Assembly: GCA_016931995.1 (NCBI GenBank) | Contig: JAFGDS010000148.1 | Location: forward strand, 1 to 51,117 | Length of the DNA stretch: 51,117 bases | Reading direction: 5' to 3' | Origin: Pirellulales bacterium | GTDB taxonomy: Bacteria > Planctomycetota > Planctomycetia > Pirellulales > Thermoguttaceae | Shown here: positions 1 through 8,722 of the stretch, piece after piece | Layout: every line of letters begins with the position of its first letter | How positions within the stretch are numbered: the stretch's first letter is position 1 | Program-made: the position numbers and the translations under genes | Notes under the pieces: generated by a model | Told to the model about the DNA's origin: nothing | Database searches by the model: none | The model's input: the letters and a program-made list of their open reading frames with translations, nothing else

Positions 1-12
1 CAAATCACAAAA

Positions 13-84
13 TCGTGAGCGAAGGACTTCAGTCCGAAGCCACGATTCTCAACGAACCCACCGCCTTGCAGGCGGTGGTGGTTC
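13..84. repeat. Palindromic intergenic repeat
   Basis: Two adjacent imperfect hairpins precede the first gene. In the first, AATCGTG pairs with CACGATT around GGACTTCAGTCC. In the second (54-84), GAACC and ACCGCC pair with GGCGGT and GGTTC. The second ends 5 nt before the GAGGGGG ribosome binding site of the next gene. It resembles the other gene-flanking palindromes in this window. No function is assigned. Confidence 0.5.
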
Positions 85-104
85 AGTGAGGGGGACTTCT
101 TATT

Positions 105-1076
105 ATGCACGCCACGTCTTCCTTTGGTAGCCTGTTGATTCTTCTGGTCCTCATATCGTTGGCCTATGCCGATCCGAGTGACGCCATGCACAAGTCGGAC
201 AGCGGCCGGCGGCCGCGGCTGGCATTCATCACCACCTGCAAGGACGCCGTGTTTTTCGAGCCGGTCCAGAAGGGCATGAACGACGCCGCCGAGAAGATGG
301 GCGTGGATTGTACGTGGCTGGGCACCGAAGGCGTGGACGTGAAGGCGCAGGCCCAGATGGTCCGTCGGGCCGTGGCCGACGGCTACGACGGCATTGCCCT
401 GAACCTGATCGACCCCGTGGCGTTCGACGACGTCGTGGCCGAGGCGATCCGCAAGGGCGTGCCCGTGGTGGGCTTCAACGTGGACGACCACGCCACGCCC
501 AACGCCCGGCTGAGCTGCGTGAACCAACGGCTCCACGAAGCCGGCCAGGCCCTGGGCAAGCACGTCGCCCCGCACGTGGCCGAGGGAAGCCACGTGCTTT
601 TGACCATGCACGACGAAGGCGTCTCCGCCCTGGAGGATCGGCGGCGCGGGATTCAAGAGGCGCTCCAGGGCAAAAACGTCCGCTGGACCGTCCTCGTCAC
701 CGGCAACGACGCCGCGAAAGGGGCCGACGTCGTCGCCAAGACGCTGCGCGAGAATCCGGACGTGCGGATCGTCCTTGGCACGGGCCAGGCCGACACCGAG
801 GCCGCCGGCCGGGCGATCGAGGCCCATTTCGCCGACAAAGGCTATTGGGCCGCCGGGTTCGACCTCTCGCCCACCACGCTGCGGCTCATCCAGGCCGGCG
901 CCATCCGCGCCACGGTTGACCAGCAGCCCTACGTCCAAGGGTTCTATCCCGTCATTCAATTGACGCTCTTCCTCCGCTACGGCATCATGCCCTCCGACAT
1001 GGACGCCGGCGCGATCTTCGTCACCAAGGACAACGTCGAAAAGGTGATGGAACTGACCAAACAGAAGTATCGCTAA
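105..1076 (+). CDS. Sugar ABC transporter substrate-binding protein
   Basis: Predicted periplasmic sugar-binding protein of the ribose/galactose-binding type (Peripla_BP_4-like), 323 aa. Residues 1-22 form a signal peptide, with likely cleavage after SLAYA. The mature part follows the family pattern: a first strand (LAFITTC), EPVQKGMNDAAEKMGV, the DGIALNLIDP segment and a late AGFDLSP segment. The ATG is preceded by GAGGGGG at 9 nt. No permease or ATPase lies downstream, so any transporter partners are left of the window or elsewhere; it could also be a sensor-linked binding protein. The family call is firm; the ligand cannot be read from the sequence. Confidence 0.8.
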   Translation: MHATSSFGSLLILLVLISLAYADPSDAMHKSDSGRRPRLAFITTCKDAVFFEPVQKGMNDAAEKMGVDCTWLGTEGVDVKAQAQMVRRAVADGYDGIALNLIDPVAFDDVVAEAIRKGVPVVGFNVDDHATPNARLSCVNQRLHEAGQALGKHVAPHVAEGSHVLLTMHDEGVSALEDRRRGIQEALQGKNVRWTVLVTGNDAAKGADVVAKTLRENPDVRIVLGTGQADTEAAGRAIEAHFADKGYWAAGFDLSPTTLRLIQAGAIRATVDQQPYVQGFYPVIQLTLFLRYGIMPSDMDAGAIFVTKDNVEKVMELTKQKYR

Positions 1077-1157
1077 GCTACTGACGGAAACTCCCGCATG
1101 GTGTCGAGGACATCAGTGGAAACGGCAGGCACGACCCTTGCCGGGCAAGTCACGTGC

Positions 1158-1344
1158 CTTTTCTCTAGCCCAGGCGTTCACGCCTGCGGATCGAAGGGGC
1201 GCTAATGCGTCTTTTTTGTTTGAAGTCCCCTTCAGGGGACGAAATCACCGCACAATCAAGTCATCGCCCCTGAAGGGGCTGACAAAAAAGAGAACGGCAT
1301 TTCGATTCACGACCGCAGGCGTGAACGCCTGGGCTAGAGAAAAG
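1158..1344. repeat. MITE-like nested palindromic element, 32-nt perfect arms
   Basis: The segments 1158-1189 and 1313-1344 are perfect 32-nt inverted repeats. Each arm holds its own small palindrome, CAGGCGT/ACGCCTG. Inside lie a TTTTTTG/CAAAAAA pair and two CCCCT-based hairpins near 1223-1280. The whole 187 bp could fold into one long stem or a cruciform. There is no open reading frame of note and no obvious target-site duplication. It fills the 373-bp gap between the binding-protein gene and the symporter gene. Confidence 0.8.
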
Positions 1345-1449
1345 AGGACCTGTGGAAAACCAATACGCCATGGACCGCAATCTCCACTCCAGTGGACCTT
1401 GCAGGCATCACTTGTTTCAGCTTAACTTAATGGGATCCCGGAGTCGAGC

Positions 1450-3462
1450 ATGCACATCCACCCGATCGATCTGGCGATCATCGCGGCGTACCTGGTGGGA
1501 ATCACCGGCGTGGGCATCTGGTTTTCGCGCCGTCAACGCGACACCAGCGCCGGCTACTTCCTGGCCGGCCGATCGCTCAGTTGGGTCACCGTGGGCCTGG
1601 CGCTGTTCGCGACGAACATCTCCACGGTCCATCTGATCGGCCTGGCCAGCACCGGATTCAGCGAGGGCATGGTCGTCGGCAACTTCGAATGGATGGCGCC
1701 GCTGCTCTTGATCCTGCTTGGCCTCGTCTTCGCGCCGTTCTATTTCCGCAGCGGCGTGACCACGCTGCCGGAATACCTCGAAGGCCGCTACGGGCCGAAC
1801 TCCCGCACCGTGCTGGCCTTCATGGCCGTCGTGGGCGCGTTGTTCATCCACATCGGCGTGACCATCTACGCCGGCGCCGAAGTGATGAAGGAAATCATCC
1901 GGATCGATGCGCCCGACTGGTGGGCGCCGGTGACGCCCTACGTCGATTTCAACATCGCCGTGTCGATCAGCATCGTGTCGGTTTTAACGATCCTCTACAC
2001 CGTGCTGGGCGGACTGAAAGCCGTGGTTGTCACGGAGTCCATCCAGACCGTGCTGCTGCTCTTGGGCGCGGCCGCCGTGACGGGCTTCGGCCTGGCGCGG
2101 CTGGCCGAAAACGACACGACCTCCTTGAGCCAACTGCACCAGCGCTGCGCGGAGCAACAGGCCGCCGACGCCGCGGGCGCGGCGGACAGCCTCCGCCTGA
2201 CCGCCGCGACGTTTGCCGAAATCGAACGCCTCCAGCGCGACGGCCGCGCGGACGACGCCCAGGCGGCGCTGGGCCGCCTGGCCGACAAGCTCACGGAGCG
2301 CCAGACGACCAAGGTCGTGCTCGCCGTGCTTGCCCGCAACGGCGCGGACACGCTGGCCCACCGCGCGCTCGACGCGCGTCTCAAGGGCGACCGCTCTCTA
2401 TCGTGGACGGCGGACACGCCGCTGGCCGACCACGTCGAGGCCCTCGGCGAGGCGGCGGAAGAACGATTGGTCCTCCGGCAGGATCTCGCGACCAACGCCG
2501 GTTCCGAGAAACCCTACTCAACCAAGCTGAGCATGATCCGCCACGACGGCAAATTCACGTGGTGGATCATGTTGTTGGGTTATCCCGTCATCGGACTTTG
2601 GTACTGGTGCGCCGACCAGACGATCGTGCAGCGGGTGCTCGGCGCGCGGAGCGAGTGGGACGCGCAGACCGGCCCGATCTTCGCCGGATTCATCAAGGTC
2701 CTGCCGGTCTTTCTCATGGTGTTCCCCGGCGTGATCGGCTACGTGCTGTTGCGCAAGGAGATCGGAGAGAACCCCAATGCGACGCTCAGCGTGCTCATTC
2801 GGAACCTCCTGCCGGTCGGCATGCAAGGGCTCGTGCTGGCCGGGCTGTTGGCCGCGTTGATGAGCACGGTCGCCGGAGCGCTCAATTCGGCGGCGACACT
2901 CGTGAGCGTGGACATCGTCCAGCGGCTTCGCCCGCGAACCTCGGACCGCGCGCTCGTGCGGATCGGCCAGATCACGGCCGTCGTCGTCATGATCGTCGCG
3001 GTGGCCTGGTCCACGCAGGGCGATCGCTTCGGCGGCATCTTCGAAGGCATCAACCAGATGATCTCGGTCCTTGCCCCGCCCATTACCACCGTGTTCTTCT
3101 GGGGAATCTTCTGGCGGCGCGGCACCTCGGCCGCCGCGCTGGCCACGCTTCTGGCGGGCTTCGCCCTGGGCATCGTCGTTTTCGTGATCGACTTCCCGGC
3201 GTTCGGTCTCGAGATCGTGACGAAGCAGTGGGGAATGCCGTTCATGCTCCAGGCGTTTGTCCTGTTCGCAATCTGCAGCGTGGTGTTCATCGCGATGAGC
3301 CTCTTCACGCCGCCGCCCAAGCCCGAGCAGGTGGAGAAGTACTGCTGGAAAAACCCGCTTGCGGCGCTCACCGAGAAGCGCGTGACCGGCCTGTCCGATC
3401 CCCGCGTGCTGGCCGTGATCCTTCTGGCGGTGATGGCGGTGTGCTATTGGGTTTTCGCGTGA
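1450..3462 (+). CDS. Sodium:solute symporter (SSS family) with large loop insertion
   Basis: Integral membrane cotransporter of the SSS/SGLT family, 670 aa, with about 13-14 hydrophobic segments. Family landmarks are GYFLAGRSLSW (35-45), ATNISTVHLIGLA near 54-66, GGLKAVVVTESIQ (187-199) and GLWYWCADQTIVQRVLGA (382-399), a hallmark of the glucose-like subgroup. It probably imports a sugar or related solute with Na+. Residues about 220-358 are a hydrophilic, Ala/Leu/Arg-rich helical stretch between two membrane segments, where relatives have a much shorter loop. The ATG follows GGAG at 6 nt. Its neighbours (binding protein, glycosidase-like protein) fit carbohydrate use. Substrate unknown. Confidence 0.88.
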   Translation: MHIHPIDLAIIAAYLVGITGVGIWFSRRQRDTSAGYFLAGRSLSWVTVGLALFATNISTVHLIGLASTGFSEGMVVGNFEWMAPLLLILLGLVFAPFYFRSGVTTLPEYLEGRYGPNSRTVLAFMAVVGALFIHIGVTIYAGAEVMKEIIRIDAPDWWAPVTPYVDFNIAVSISIVSVLTILYTVLGGLKAVVVTESIQTVLLLLGAAAVTGFGLARLAENDTTSLSQLHQRCAEQQAADAAGAADSLRLTAATFAEIERLQRDGRADDAQAALGRLADKLTERQTTKVVLAVLARNGADTLAHRALDARLKGDRSLSWTADTPLADHVEALGEAAEERLVLRQDLATNAGSEKPYSTKLSMIRHDGKFTWWIMLLGYPVIGLWYWCADQTIVQRVLGARSEWDAQTGPIFAGFIKVLPVFLMVFPGVIGYVLLRKEIGENPNATLSVLIRNLLPVGMQGLVLAGLLAALMSTVAGALNSAATLVSVDIVQRLRPRTSDRALVRIGQITAVVVMIVAVAWSTQGDRFGGIFEGINQMISVLAPPITTVFFWGIFWRRGTSAAALATLLAGFALGIVVFVIDFPAFGLEIVTKQWGMPFMLQAFVLFAICSVVFIAMSLFTPPPKPEQVEKYCWKNPLAALTEKRVTGLSDPRVLAVILLAVMAVCYWVFA

Positions 3463-3491
3463 GGATGGGTTGACCGACCTCAAACGGTGCG

Positions 3492-3508
3492 CGGGGGCGC
3501 TGCCCCCG
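3492..3508. repeat. G/C hairpin after symporter gene
   Basis: CGGGGGC and GCCCCCG flank a 3-nt loop about 30 nt after the symporter stop and are followed by AACCCCCGGGATTTTG. It could help end transcription, but the T-run is short and distant, so a repeat element is equally likely. Confidence 0.45.
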
Positions 3509-3618
3509 AACCCCCGGGATTTTGGGAGGCATGACTCCGGTGTCCAATGGTACTTGTGACGAGAAAGCGATCGCGCGTGACTGGGGGTGTCCGCGAGAAA
3601 CGGAGTCGGGTTTTGCGC

Positions 3619-3675
3619 GTGTGCCACTGGCTCCGCCAGTGCATGGGCAGCGCACTGGCGGAGCCAGTGGCACAC
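3619..3675. repeat. Palindromic element, CCACTGGC family
   Basis: Perfect 24-nt inverted repeats at 3619-3642 and 3652-3675 with a 9-nt spacer; the arm core is TGCCACTGGCTCCGCCAGTG. The element ends 26 nt before the likely start of the next gene and may sit in its leader. Members of the same family occur near 6193, 21796, 25017, 28188 and 33418. Confidence 0.85.
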
Positions 3676-3701
3676 GGCGTTGGCGGCGCACGACCTTCGT
3701 C

Positions 3702-6011
3702 ATGTTGTTTTGCGGGTGTTGGCTCGCCGTGGGATGGTCGGCATCAGCCTTGAGCCAAACCGCCGCCGCGCCGTTGCCGCCGCCGAGCCAGCCGACGGCC
3801 CGTCCGCTCGTTGACGCCGGCCCACCCTGGGGACCGCTGCCGCTGGTGGTCGAAGTCAACTGCGCCGAGCAAACGCCGGATCGGGAGGACCCGCCAGACG
3901 CTAGCCGCGTCGAAAGCATCCTCGGCCGGCCCTGCCGCGTGCTGGCTCCCGCCCAGGGCGAGGCGTCCTACTTCTCCTACCGCATCGGCCGGGGCGCGGG
4001 CCTGGCGCCCGGCGCGGCCTACGTGCTGGCCGTCGAGTATCCCGAGGACGCCCCGCGCGCGATCCTCGTCCGCAATGGCGGCAACGAGTGCTCCCGCGGA
4101 TTCCACACCGGCGCGACCTTCGGCGACGCCTTCCACCCGAAGTACGTCAATAACAACAACGAGTCGCTCCGCGTCCCGTTGTCGAATCGCTACGAGACCT
4201 GGGCGACGCTGTTCCGGCTGCACGACCGGTTTCCGGACCTCGCGTTTCCGCGCGGTGAGGGGCCTCGACCGCTCGTGCCGGCCGACGGCTTCGACGTGAC
4301 GATCGCGCAGTTCTCGGCGGCCGACGCGCCGGCGTCGCAGGGCGCGGCCGTGGCGCGGATCCGCCTGTTTGAGGTACCCGACGTGGCCCGGTTGAAGCTG
4401 CCCGTCGCGTGGCCGCCCGCCGGATTGCCGCGCCGGCACGTCTTCTGGCGCGAGGAAATGGCCGATGGCGTCATCGCCGGCAACAAGGAAGAGGAGCGAG
4501 GGCTGCGCGAGCCCTTGGACTGGTATCGCCACAAGGCCGACTTGATGGACGCGCTCGGGATCGACACGTTCGGCAAGGACCTGCTCGAATTTGGCGCGTG
4601 CCAGCACTGGGACTCGACCGACGGCGGCGGAAATAAGTGGGTCCATTTCGACTGGAACAAGAAGGGCCTGTGGGTCCGGATCGTCGAGCTGATGGGCAAT
4701 CGCGGGTTCTCGATTTTGCCCTATTACGAATACGCCGGCAGCAAGGGCGACGCGGGACTGGGCTACCAGCGTAGGGCGAAACCCCTATCGCGCGACGACG
4801 CCTTTACCCACATCGAGTGGATCGAATCGGCCAACGCCGACGTGACCGATCCCGAAGCGATCGCCGATCTCCAGAAGATTCTCGATCTGACGATCATCCG
4901 CTTCAAGGACAAGGCGCACTTCCTCGGGGCGTGGATCCGGCCGCGGAGCCAGCTTCCCATCGGGTTTGGCGAGCCGACGCTGGCCCGATTCGCCCAAGAG
5001 GCCAACCAGGGCCGCCCCGTCACCCGCGCGATGCTCCGCGGCGACAAGGCCTTGCTCGGGCGATACCACGACTGGTGGTACGGCAAGCGACGTGATTTTC
5101 TCGTGGCCATGCGCGACCATCTCCGCCGCGCGGGCGTCAACCCTCGGGCGGTGGTCCTCTTCACCGCGTCGGCCGCCGAGCCGGGCGTCTCCTTCCCGAC
5201 GTGGGAGAAGCAGTTCGTCACCGACGACGTGCCCGGCTGGACCGAGCGGCTCCGCCAGCCGGACGTGTCGCAGGGCAAAACGATCGTGCCGCAAGACATC
5301 CAAACAATCGTTGCCGAAGGCCGCTATCTCGACGCCCTGCTCTCGGCCCCCTTGAACTGGGGCGGCTGGGAAGTGGACCACGCCAACCCGCCGGCCGATC
5401 CCGACCGATACCGCGACGTGGACGGCGTCCTCTTGACCTATTGCTTCAATCGGGCGTACACGGTGGGCTCGCCCGCCGTGCTCGACCGGTTTCGCGGGCC
5501 CTCGGGGCTTGCCCTGGTGCGCCACTACACGCTCAACGAGAACATGCTGTTCGACAAGCAGGACCAGCCGAAGCTCGGCTATTTCGTGGCCGACGTCGAG
5601 CGTGCCGGGCCGTGCTGCATGTTGGCCGAGGCGAGGGCGGTGGCCCACGGCGATCCGAACTACCTGGGCTATCTGGTCGGGTCGAGTTTCAACCGCGGCT
5701 TCGCCCGCCACGTCCGCGATTTCCACGCGGCCTATCTCTCCCTGCCCGCCCTGCCCAGCCGCGTGCTGCCCGGCGCCGCCTCGGACGCCGAGGTGGTGGT
5801 CCGCGCGATCGGGACGCCCAGCGCGGGCACGTTCTTCGCCGTGGTGAACACGGGCCTCGACGCGAAACGCGACGTGGCGATTCGTTTGGGCGCCACCGGC
5901 CAGGTGACCGACGCGGCCACGGGAGAGCCCCTGCCCGCCGAGGGCGGCCGCGTCACGCTGTCGTTCCACCCTTGTCAGCTCCGGGCGCTGCGCGCAGCCC
6001 CGGCAAAATGA
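3702..6011 (+). CDS. Large secreted glycoside-hydrolase-like protein
   Basis: Not assigned to a named family. With the ATG at 3702 the product is 769 aa and begins with a hydrophobic stretch (LFCGCWLAVGWSASALS) fitting a secretion signal. The N-terminal 230 residues look like a beta-rich domain. Residues about 235-650 are rich in Trp/Tyr/Asp motifs (HVFWREEM, GACQHWDSTDGGG, ILPYYEYAGSKG, HFLGAWIRPRS) that resemble a TIM-barrel glycosidase. The last ~60 residues resemble a beta-sandwich. The reading frame stays open upstream to 3522, but that part runs through a palindromic repeat and has no good ribosome binding site, so the later start is preferred. Role in polysaccharide breakdown is inferred from fold-like motifs and neighbours. 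Confidence 0.6.
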   Translation: MLFCGCWLAVGWSASALSQTAAAPLPPPSQPTARPLVDAGPPWGPLPLVVEVNCAEQTPDREDPPDASRVESILGRPCRVLAPAQGEASYFSYRIGRGAGLAPGAAYVLAVEYPEDAPRAILVRNGGNECSRGFHTGATFGDAFHPKYVNNNNESLRVPLSNRYETWATLFRLHDRFPDLAFPRGEGPRPLVPADGFDVTIAQFSAADAPASQGAAVARIRLFEVPDVARLKLPVAWPPAGLPRRHVFWREEMADGVIAGNKEEERGLREPLDWYRHKADLMDALGIDTFGKDLLEFGACQHWDSTDGGGNKWVHFDWNKKGLWVRIVELMGNRGFSILPYYEYAGSKGDAGLGYQRRAKPLSRDDAFTHIEWIESANADVTDPEAIADLQKILDLTIIRFKDKAHFLGAWIRPRSQLPIGFGEPTLARFAQEANQGRPVTRAMLRGDKALLGRYHDWWYGKRRDFLVAMRDHLRRAGVNPRAVVLFTASAAEPGVSFPTWEKQFVTDDVPGWTERLRQPDVSQGKTIVPQDIQTIVAEGRYLDALLSAPLNWGGWEVDHANPPADPDRYRDVDGVLLTYCFNRAYTVGSPAVLDRFRGPSGLALVRHYTLNENMLFDKQDQPKLGYFVADVERAGPCCMLAEARAVAHGDPNYLGYLVGSSFNRGFARHVRDFHAAYLSLPALPSRVLPGAASDAEVVVRAIGTPSAGTFFAVVNTGLDAKRDVAIRLGATGQVTDAATGEPLPAEGGRVTLSFHPCQLRALRAAPAK

Positions 6012-6028
6012 ATGGGCGGTCCGGATCG

Positions 6029-6059
6029 GGTGCCATGTCCACGCTTGCCGTGGACATGC
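6029..6059. repeat. Short palindrome, TCCACG family
   Basis: ATGTCCACG and CGTGGACAT flank CTTGC, preceded by GGGTGCC, 18 nt after the preceding gene. The same core, ATGTCCACGCTTG, recurs at 43972-44049. It has no T-run, so it is called a repeat and not a terminator. Confidence 0.6.
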
Positions 6060-6192
6060 CGGCGGGGTGACAAACGTGCTACACGACGCGCGTCGCGTGG
6101 CGACGCTTGACGGGCAGGCAGAATCACCCCCGCGATGGTGGAAACCCGCCAAAACGCCCCCCTTTCGCGCGGAGGGACGTGCTGGGTAAAAT

Positions 6193-6306
6193 AGGGTGAA
6201 CGTCCAGGGTGCCACTGCTGGCTTGTCCGGCAGTGCCGGACACGAAGACACTATGCCACGCACTGCTGGAAAAGCCAGCAGTGGCACCCCCTTTTTTGTT
6301 CACCCT
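6193..6306. repeat. Composite palindrome with T-run, CCACTGCTGG family
   Basis: Outer arms AGGGTGAAC (6193-6201) and GTTCACCCT (6298-6306) enclose a longer imperfect inverted repeat built on TGCCACTGCTGGCTT and its complement. The right arm is followed directly by CCTTTTTTG, so the folded transcript would look like a terminator for the secreted protein gene. The element ends 25 nt before the rsfS start codon. Confidence 0.75.
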
Positions 6307-6331
6307 CATATCATCCCCAACGAGGTCCCAC

Positions 6332-6730
6332 GTGGAAGAGTCTAGCGCCCGAGCCGTGCCGCCGGAGGCGGACGCGGTCGATCCGGCGCGTCGCCGGGCA
6401 CAAATTGCCGCCCGGACCGCCCGCGACAACCGCGCCACCGACGTCCTGGTGCTCGACATGCGCGCGTTGACGCCCGTGTTCGATTATTTCGTCGTGGCGA
6501 CGGGCACGAGCCGGCGGCAGTTGCACGCGATCAGCGACGAAATCGAACTGGCGCTGAAGCACGAGCCGGGCGGCGCGCGGCTGGGGATCGAAGGCTACAC
6601 CGAGGGTCGTTGGATCCTCGTGGACTTCGGCGACGTGGTGGTCCACCTGTTCGATCCCGAGGCGCGGCGCTACTACGCCCTGGAGGACCTCTGGAGCACG
6701 GCCGTCCGCGTGCCGCTGGAGGGCGCATGA
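6332..6730 (+). CDS. rsfS: Ribosomal silencing factor RsfS
   Basis: 132-aa RsfS/Iojap-family protein, which binds ribosomal protein uL14 and blocks subunit joining when nutrients are short. The family core is visible: ATDVLVLDMRALTPVFDYFV, ATGTSRRQLHAISDEIE, GYTEGRWILVDFGDVVVHLF and RRYYALEDLW. The GTG at 6332 is chosen because GAGG lies 6 nt upstream; the open frame to its left is the palindromic repeat read as protein. The stop overlaps the argS start by 4 nt (ATGA), implying translational coupling. Confidence 0.9.
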   Translation: MEESSARAVPPEADAVDPARRRAQIAARTARDNRATDVLVLDMRALTPVFDYFVVATGTSRRQLHAISDEIELALKHEPGGARLGIEGYTEGRWILVDFGDVVVHLFDPEARRYYALEDLWSTAVRVPLEGA

Positions 6731-8691
6731 ACGTCTTGACGGAATTGAAGCGGCGGCTTGCCGGCCCCCTGGCCGCGCTCACCGATCGGCCCGGCGAGGC
6801 GCTGGATCTGGTGCGCCGCGGCCAGGACCCCAAGTTCGGCGACTACCAGGCGAATTTCGCCATGCCGCTGGGCAAGCAGCTCGGCCGGCCGCCGCGCGAG
6901 ATCGCCGCGGAAGTCGTCGCGCGGCTTGACGTCGCCGATTTGTGCGAGCCGCCCGAGGTGGCCGGGCCGGGGTTCATCAACCTGCGGCTGAGGACCGCGT
7001 GGATTGCCGAGCGCCTCGCGGAGGCCGTGCGCGACGAACGTCTGGGCGTGCCGCCGGTCGCCAAGCCGCGAATGTTTGTCGTGGACTATTCCGCCCCAAA
7101 CGTGGCCAAGCCGATGCACGTGGGCCACATCCGCTCGACGGTGATCGGCGACGCCTTGTGCCGGATGCTCCGGTTCGCGGGCCACCGCGTGGTGAGCGAC
7201 AATCACCTGGGCGACTGGGGCACGCAGTTCGGGATGATCCTGTACGGCTACCGGCACTTCCGCGACGAGGCGGCGTATCGAGCCGGTCCGGTCGGCGAAC
7301 TCGCGCGGCTGTACCGGTTGGTCCGCCGGCTGATGGACTACCATGAAGGCAAGGCCCTGTTGCCGAAGCTCCGCGAAAAGCTCTCGCAACAACAGGCCGC
7401 CCTGGCTGCCGAACGCGACGCGGCGGGCGCGAAGCCCGACAAGGGCGCGGCCAAGGCGATTCGCCGCGCCGAGTCCGACGTGGCCCAAACCGGCGACCAG
7501 ATAGCCCAGATCGAGGCGCAAGTCAAGGCGGTGGACGACGACCCCGCGCTTGCGCAACTGGCCGCCCGGCACGCGGAGATTGGCGCGGCCGTGCTGGCCG
7601 AGACGGCCAAGCTGCACGCCGGCGACGCCGAAAACCTCCGGCTGTGGCGCGAGTTCCTGCCGCACTGCCGCGACGAGATCGACCGCGTCTACCGCCGGCT
7701 GGGAGTGACGTTCGACCACGTGCTCGGCGAGAGCTACTACCACGACCGGCTCGAGGCGACCGTCGCGGATCTGCTGCGCCGCGAGATCGCCCGCGAGAGC
7801 AACGGCGCGATCTGCGTCTTTCTCGAAGGCCAGCCGGCCCCGATGATCGTCCGCAAGCAGGATGGCGCGTTTCTCTACGCCACGACCGACGTCGCGACGA
7901 TCGAATACCGCATGGAAACGTGGCGGCCGGATGCGATTCTCTACGTGGTCGATCACCGCCAGAGCATGCACTTCGCGCAGTTGTTCGCCACGGTCAAACG
8001 GCTGGGCTACTCGGACGTCGAACTCCAGCACGTCAGCTTCGGCACCGTGATGGGCGACGACGGCCGGCCGTTCCGCACCCGATCGGGCGACACGGTCGGG
8101 CTCGAAGGGCTTTTGGACGAAGCGGTCGAGCGCGCGGCCCGGATCGTCAACGAGAACGACGACGCCAAGCCCGGCGGACCGGAGCTCCCGCCCGAGGCCC
8201 GGGCCCAGGTGGCCGAGCGGGTGGGCATTGCGGCGCTGAAGTACGCCGATCTCGCGCAGAACCGCACGAGCGACTACGTGTTCAGCTACGATAAGATGTT
8301 GGCCATGAATGGCAACACGGCCACGTACATGCAATACGCCTACGCCCGGGTGAGGAGCATCTTCGCCCGGGGCGGGATCGACGTGGACGCCCTGCGGGCT
8401 TCCGGCGCGGCGATCCTGTTGGACACGCCGGCCGAGCGGGCGCTGGGGTTGGAGATCCTGCGGTTCGGCGAAGCCCTGGACCTGGCGCTGTTGGACTACC
8501 GCCCGAGCCAACTGACCACGTACCTGTTCGAGCTGGCCGGCTGCTACTCGACGTTCTTCGAGCAGTGCCCCGTCCTCAAGGCCGAGACCGACGCCCTGCG
8601 GGCCAGCCGCCTCCTCCTTTGCGACCTGACCGCCCGCGTGATCCGCCGCGGCCTGGAGTTGCTGGGGATCGAGGTGGTGGAGAAGATGTAG
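6727..8691 (+). CDS. argS: Arginyl-tRNA synthetase
   Basis: 654-aa class I synthetase that charges tRNA-Arg. An N-terminal Arg-specific domain (about 1-110) contains DPKFGDYQANFAMPLGK. The catalytic domain has the HIGH-type motif HVGH (131-134) in PMHVGHIRSTVIGD, followed by NHLGDWGTQFGM. The C-terminal anticodon-binding DALR domain has YMQYAYARVRSIF. Residues about 205-300 are a Lys/Glu/Ala/Gln-rich coiled-coil-like insertion absent from the shorter E. coli type enzyme. No canonical KMSKS is seen; TRSGDTVGL occupies the equivalent region, as is usual for ArgRS. The start overlaps rsfS by 4 nt. Confidence 0.95.
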   Translation: MNVLTELKRRLAGPLAALTDRPGEALDLVRRGQDPKFGDYQANFAMPLGKQLGRPPREIAAEVVARLDVADLCEPPEVAGPGFINLRLRTAWIAERLAEAVRDERLGVPPVAKPRMFVVDYSAPNVAKPMHVGHIRSTVIGDALCRMLRFAGHRVVSDNHLGDWGTQFGMILYGYRHFRDEAAYRAGPVGELARLYRLVRRLMDYHEGKALLPKLREKLSQQQAALAAERDAAGAKPDKGAAKAIRRAESDVAQTGDQIAQIEAQVKAVDDDPALAQLAARHAEIGAAVLAETAKLHAGDAENLRLWREFLPHCRDEIDRVYRRLGVTFDHVLGESYYHDRLEATVADLLRREIARESNGAICVFLEGQPAPMIVRKQDGAFLYATTDVATIEYRMETWRPDAILYVVDHRQSMHFAQLFATVKRLGYSDVELQHVSFGTVMGDDGRPFRTRSGDTVGLEGLLDEAVERAARIVNENDDAKPGGPELPPEARAQVAERVGIAALKYADLAQNRTSDYVFSYDKMLAMNGNTATYMQYAYARVRSIFARGGIDVDALRASGAAILLDTPAERALGLEILRFGEALDLALLDYRPSQLTTYLFELAGCYSTFFEQCPVLKAETDALRASRLLLCDLTARVIRRGLELLGIEVVEKM

Positions 8692-8722
8692 GGCGAACGT
8701 GGCAGGTCCACCGCGGAAGCTT

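Noticed and set aside
105-3462. Binding protein and symporter as one transport system
   Set aside because: SSS symporters do not use ABC-type binding proteins, and a MITE-like element separates the genes; co-function in sugar uptake is possible but not shown.
1581-3473. 630-codon Arg/Pro/His-rich frame inside the symporter gene
   Set aside because: Typical +1-frame shadow composition; the membrane-protein frame is the real one.
3522-3701. N-terminal extension of the secreted glycosidase-like protein
   Set aside because: It would translate through a palindromic repeat and push the hydrophobic signal to residue 61.
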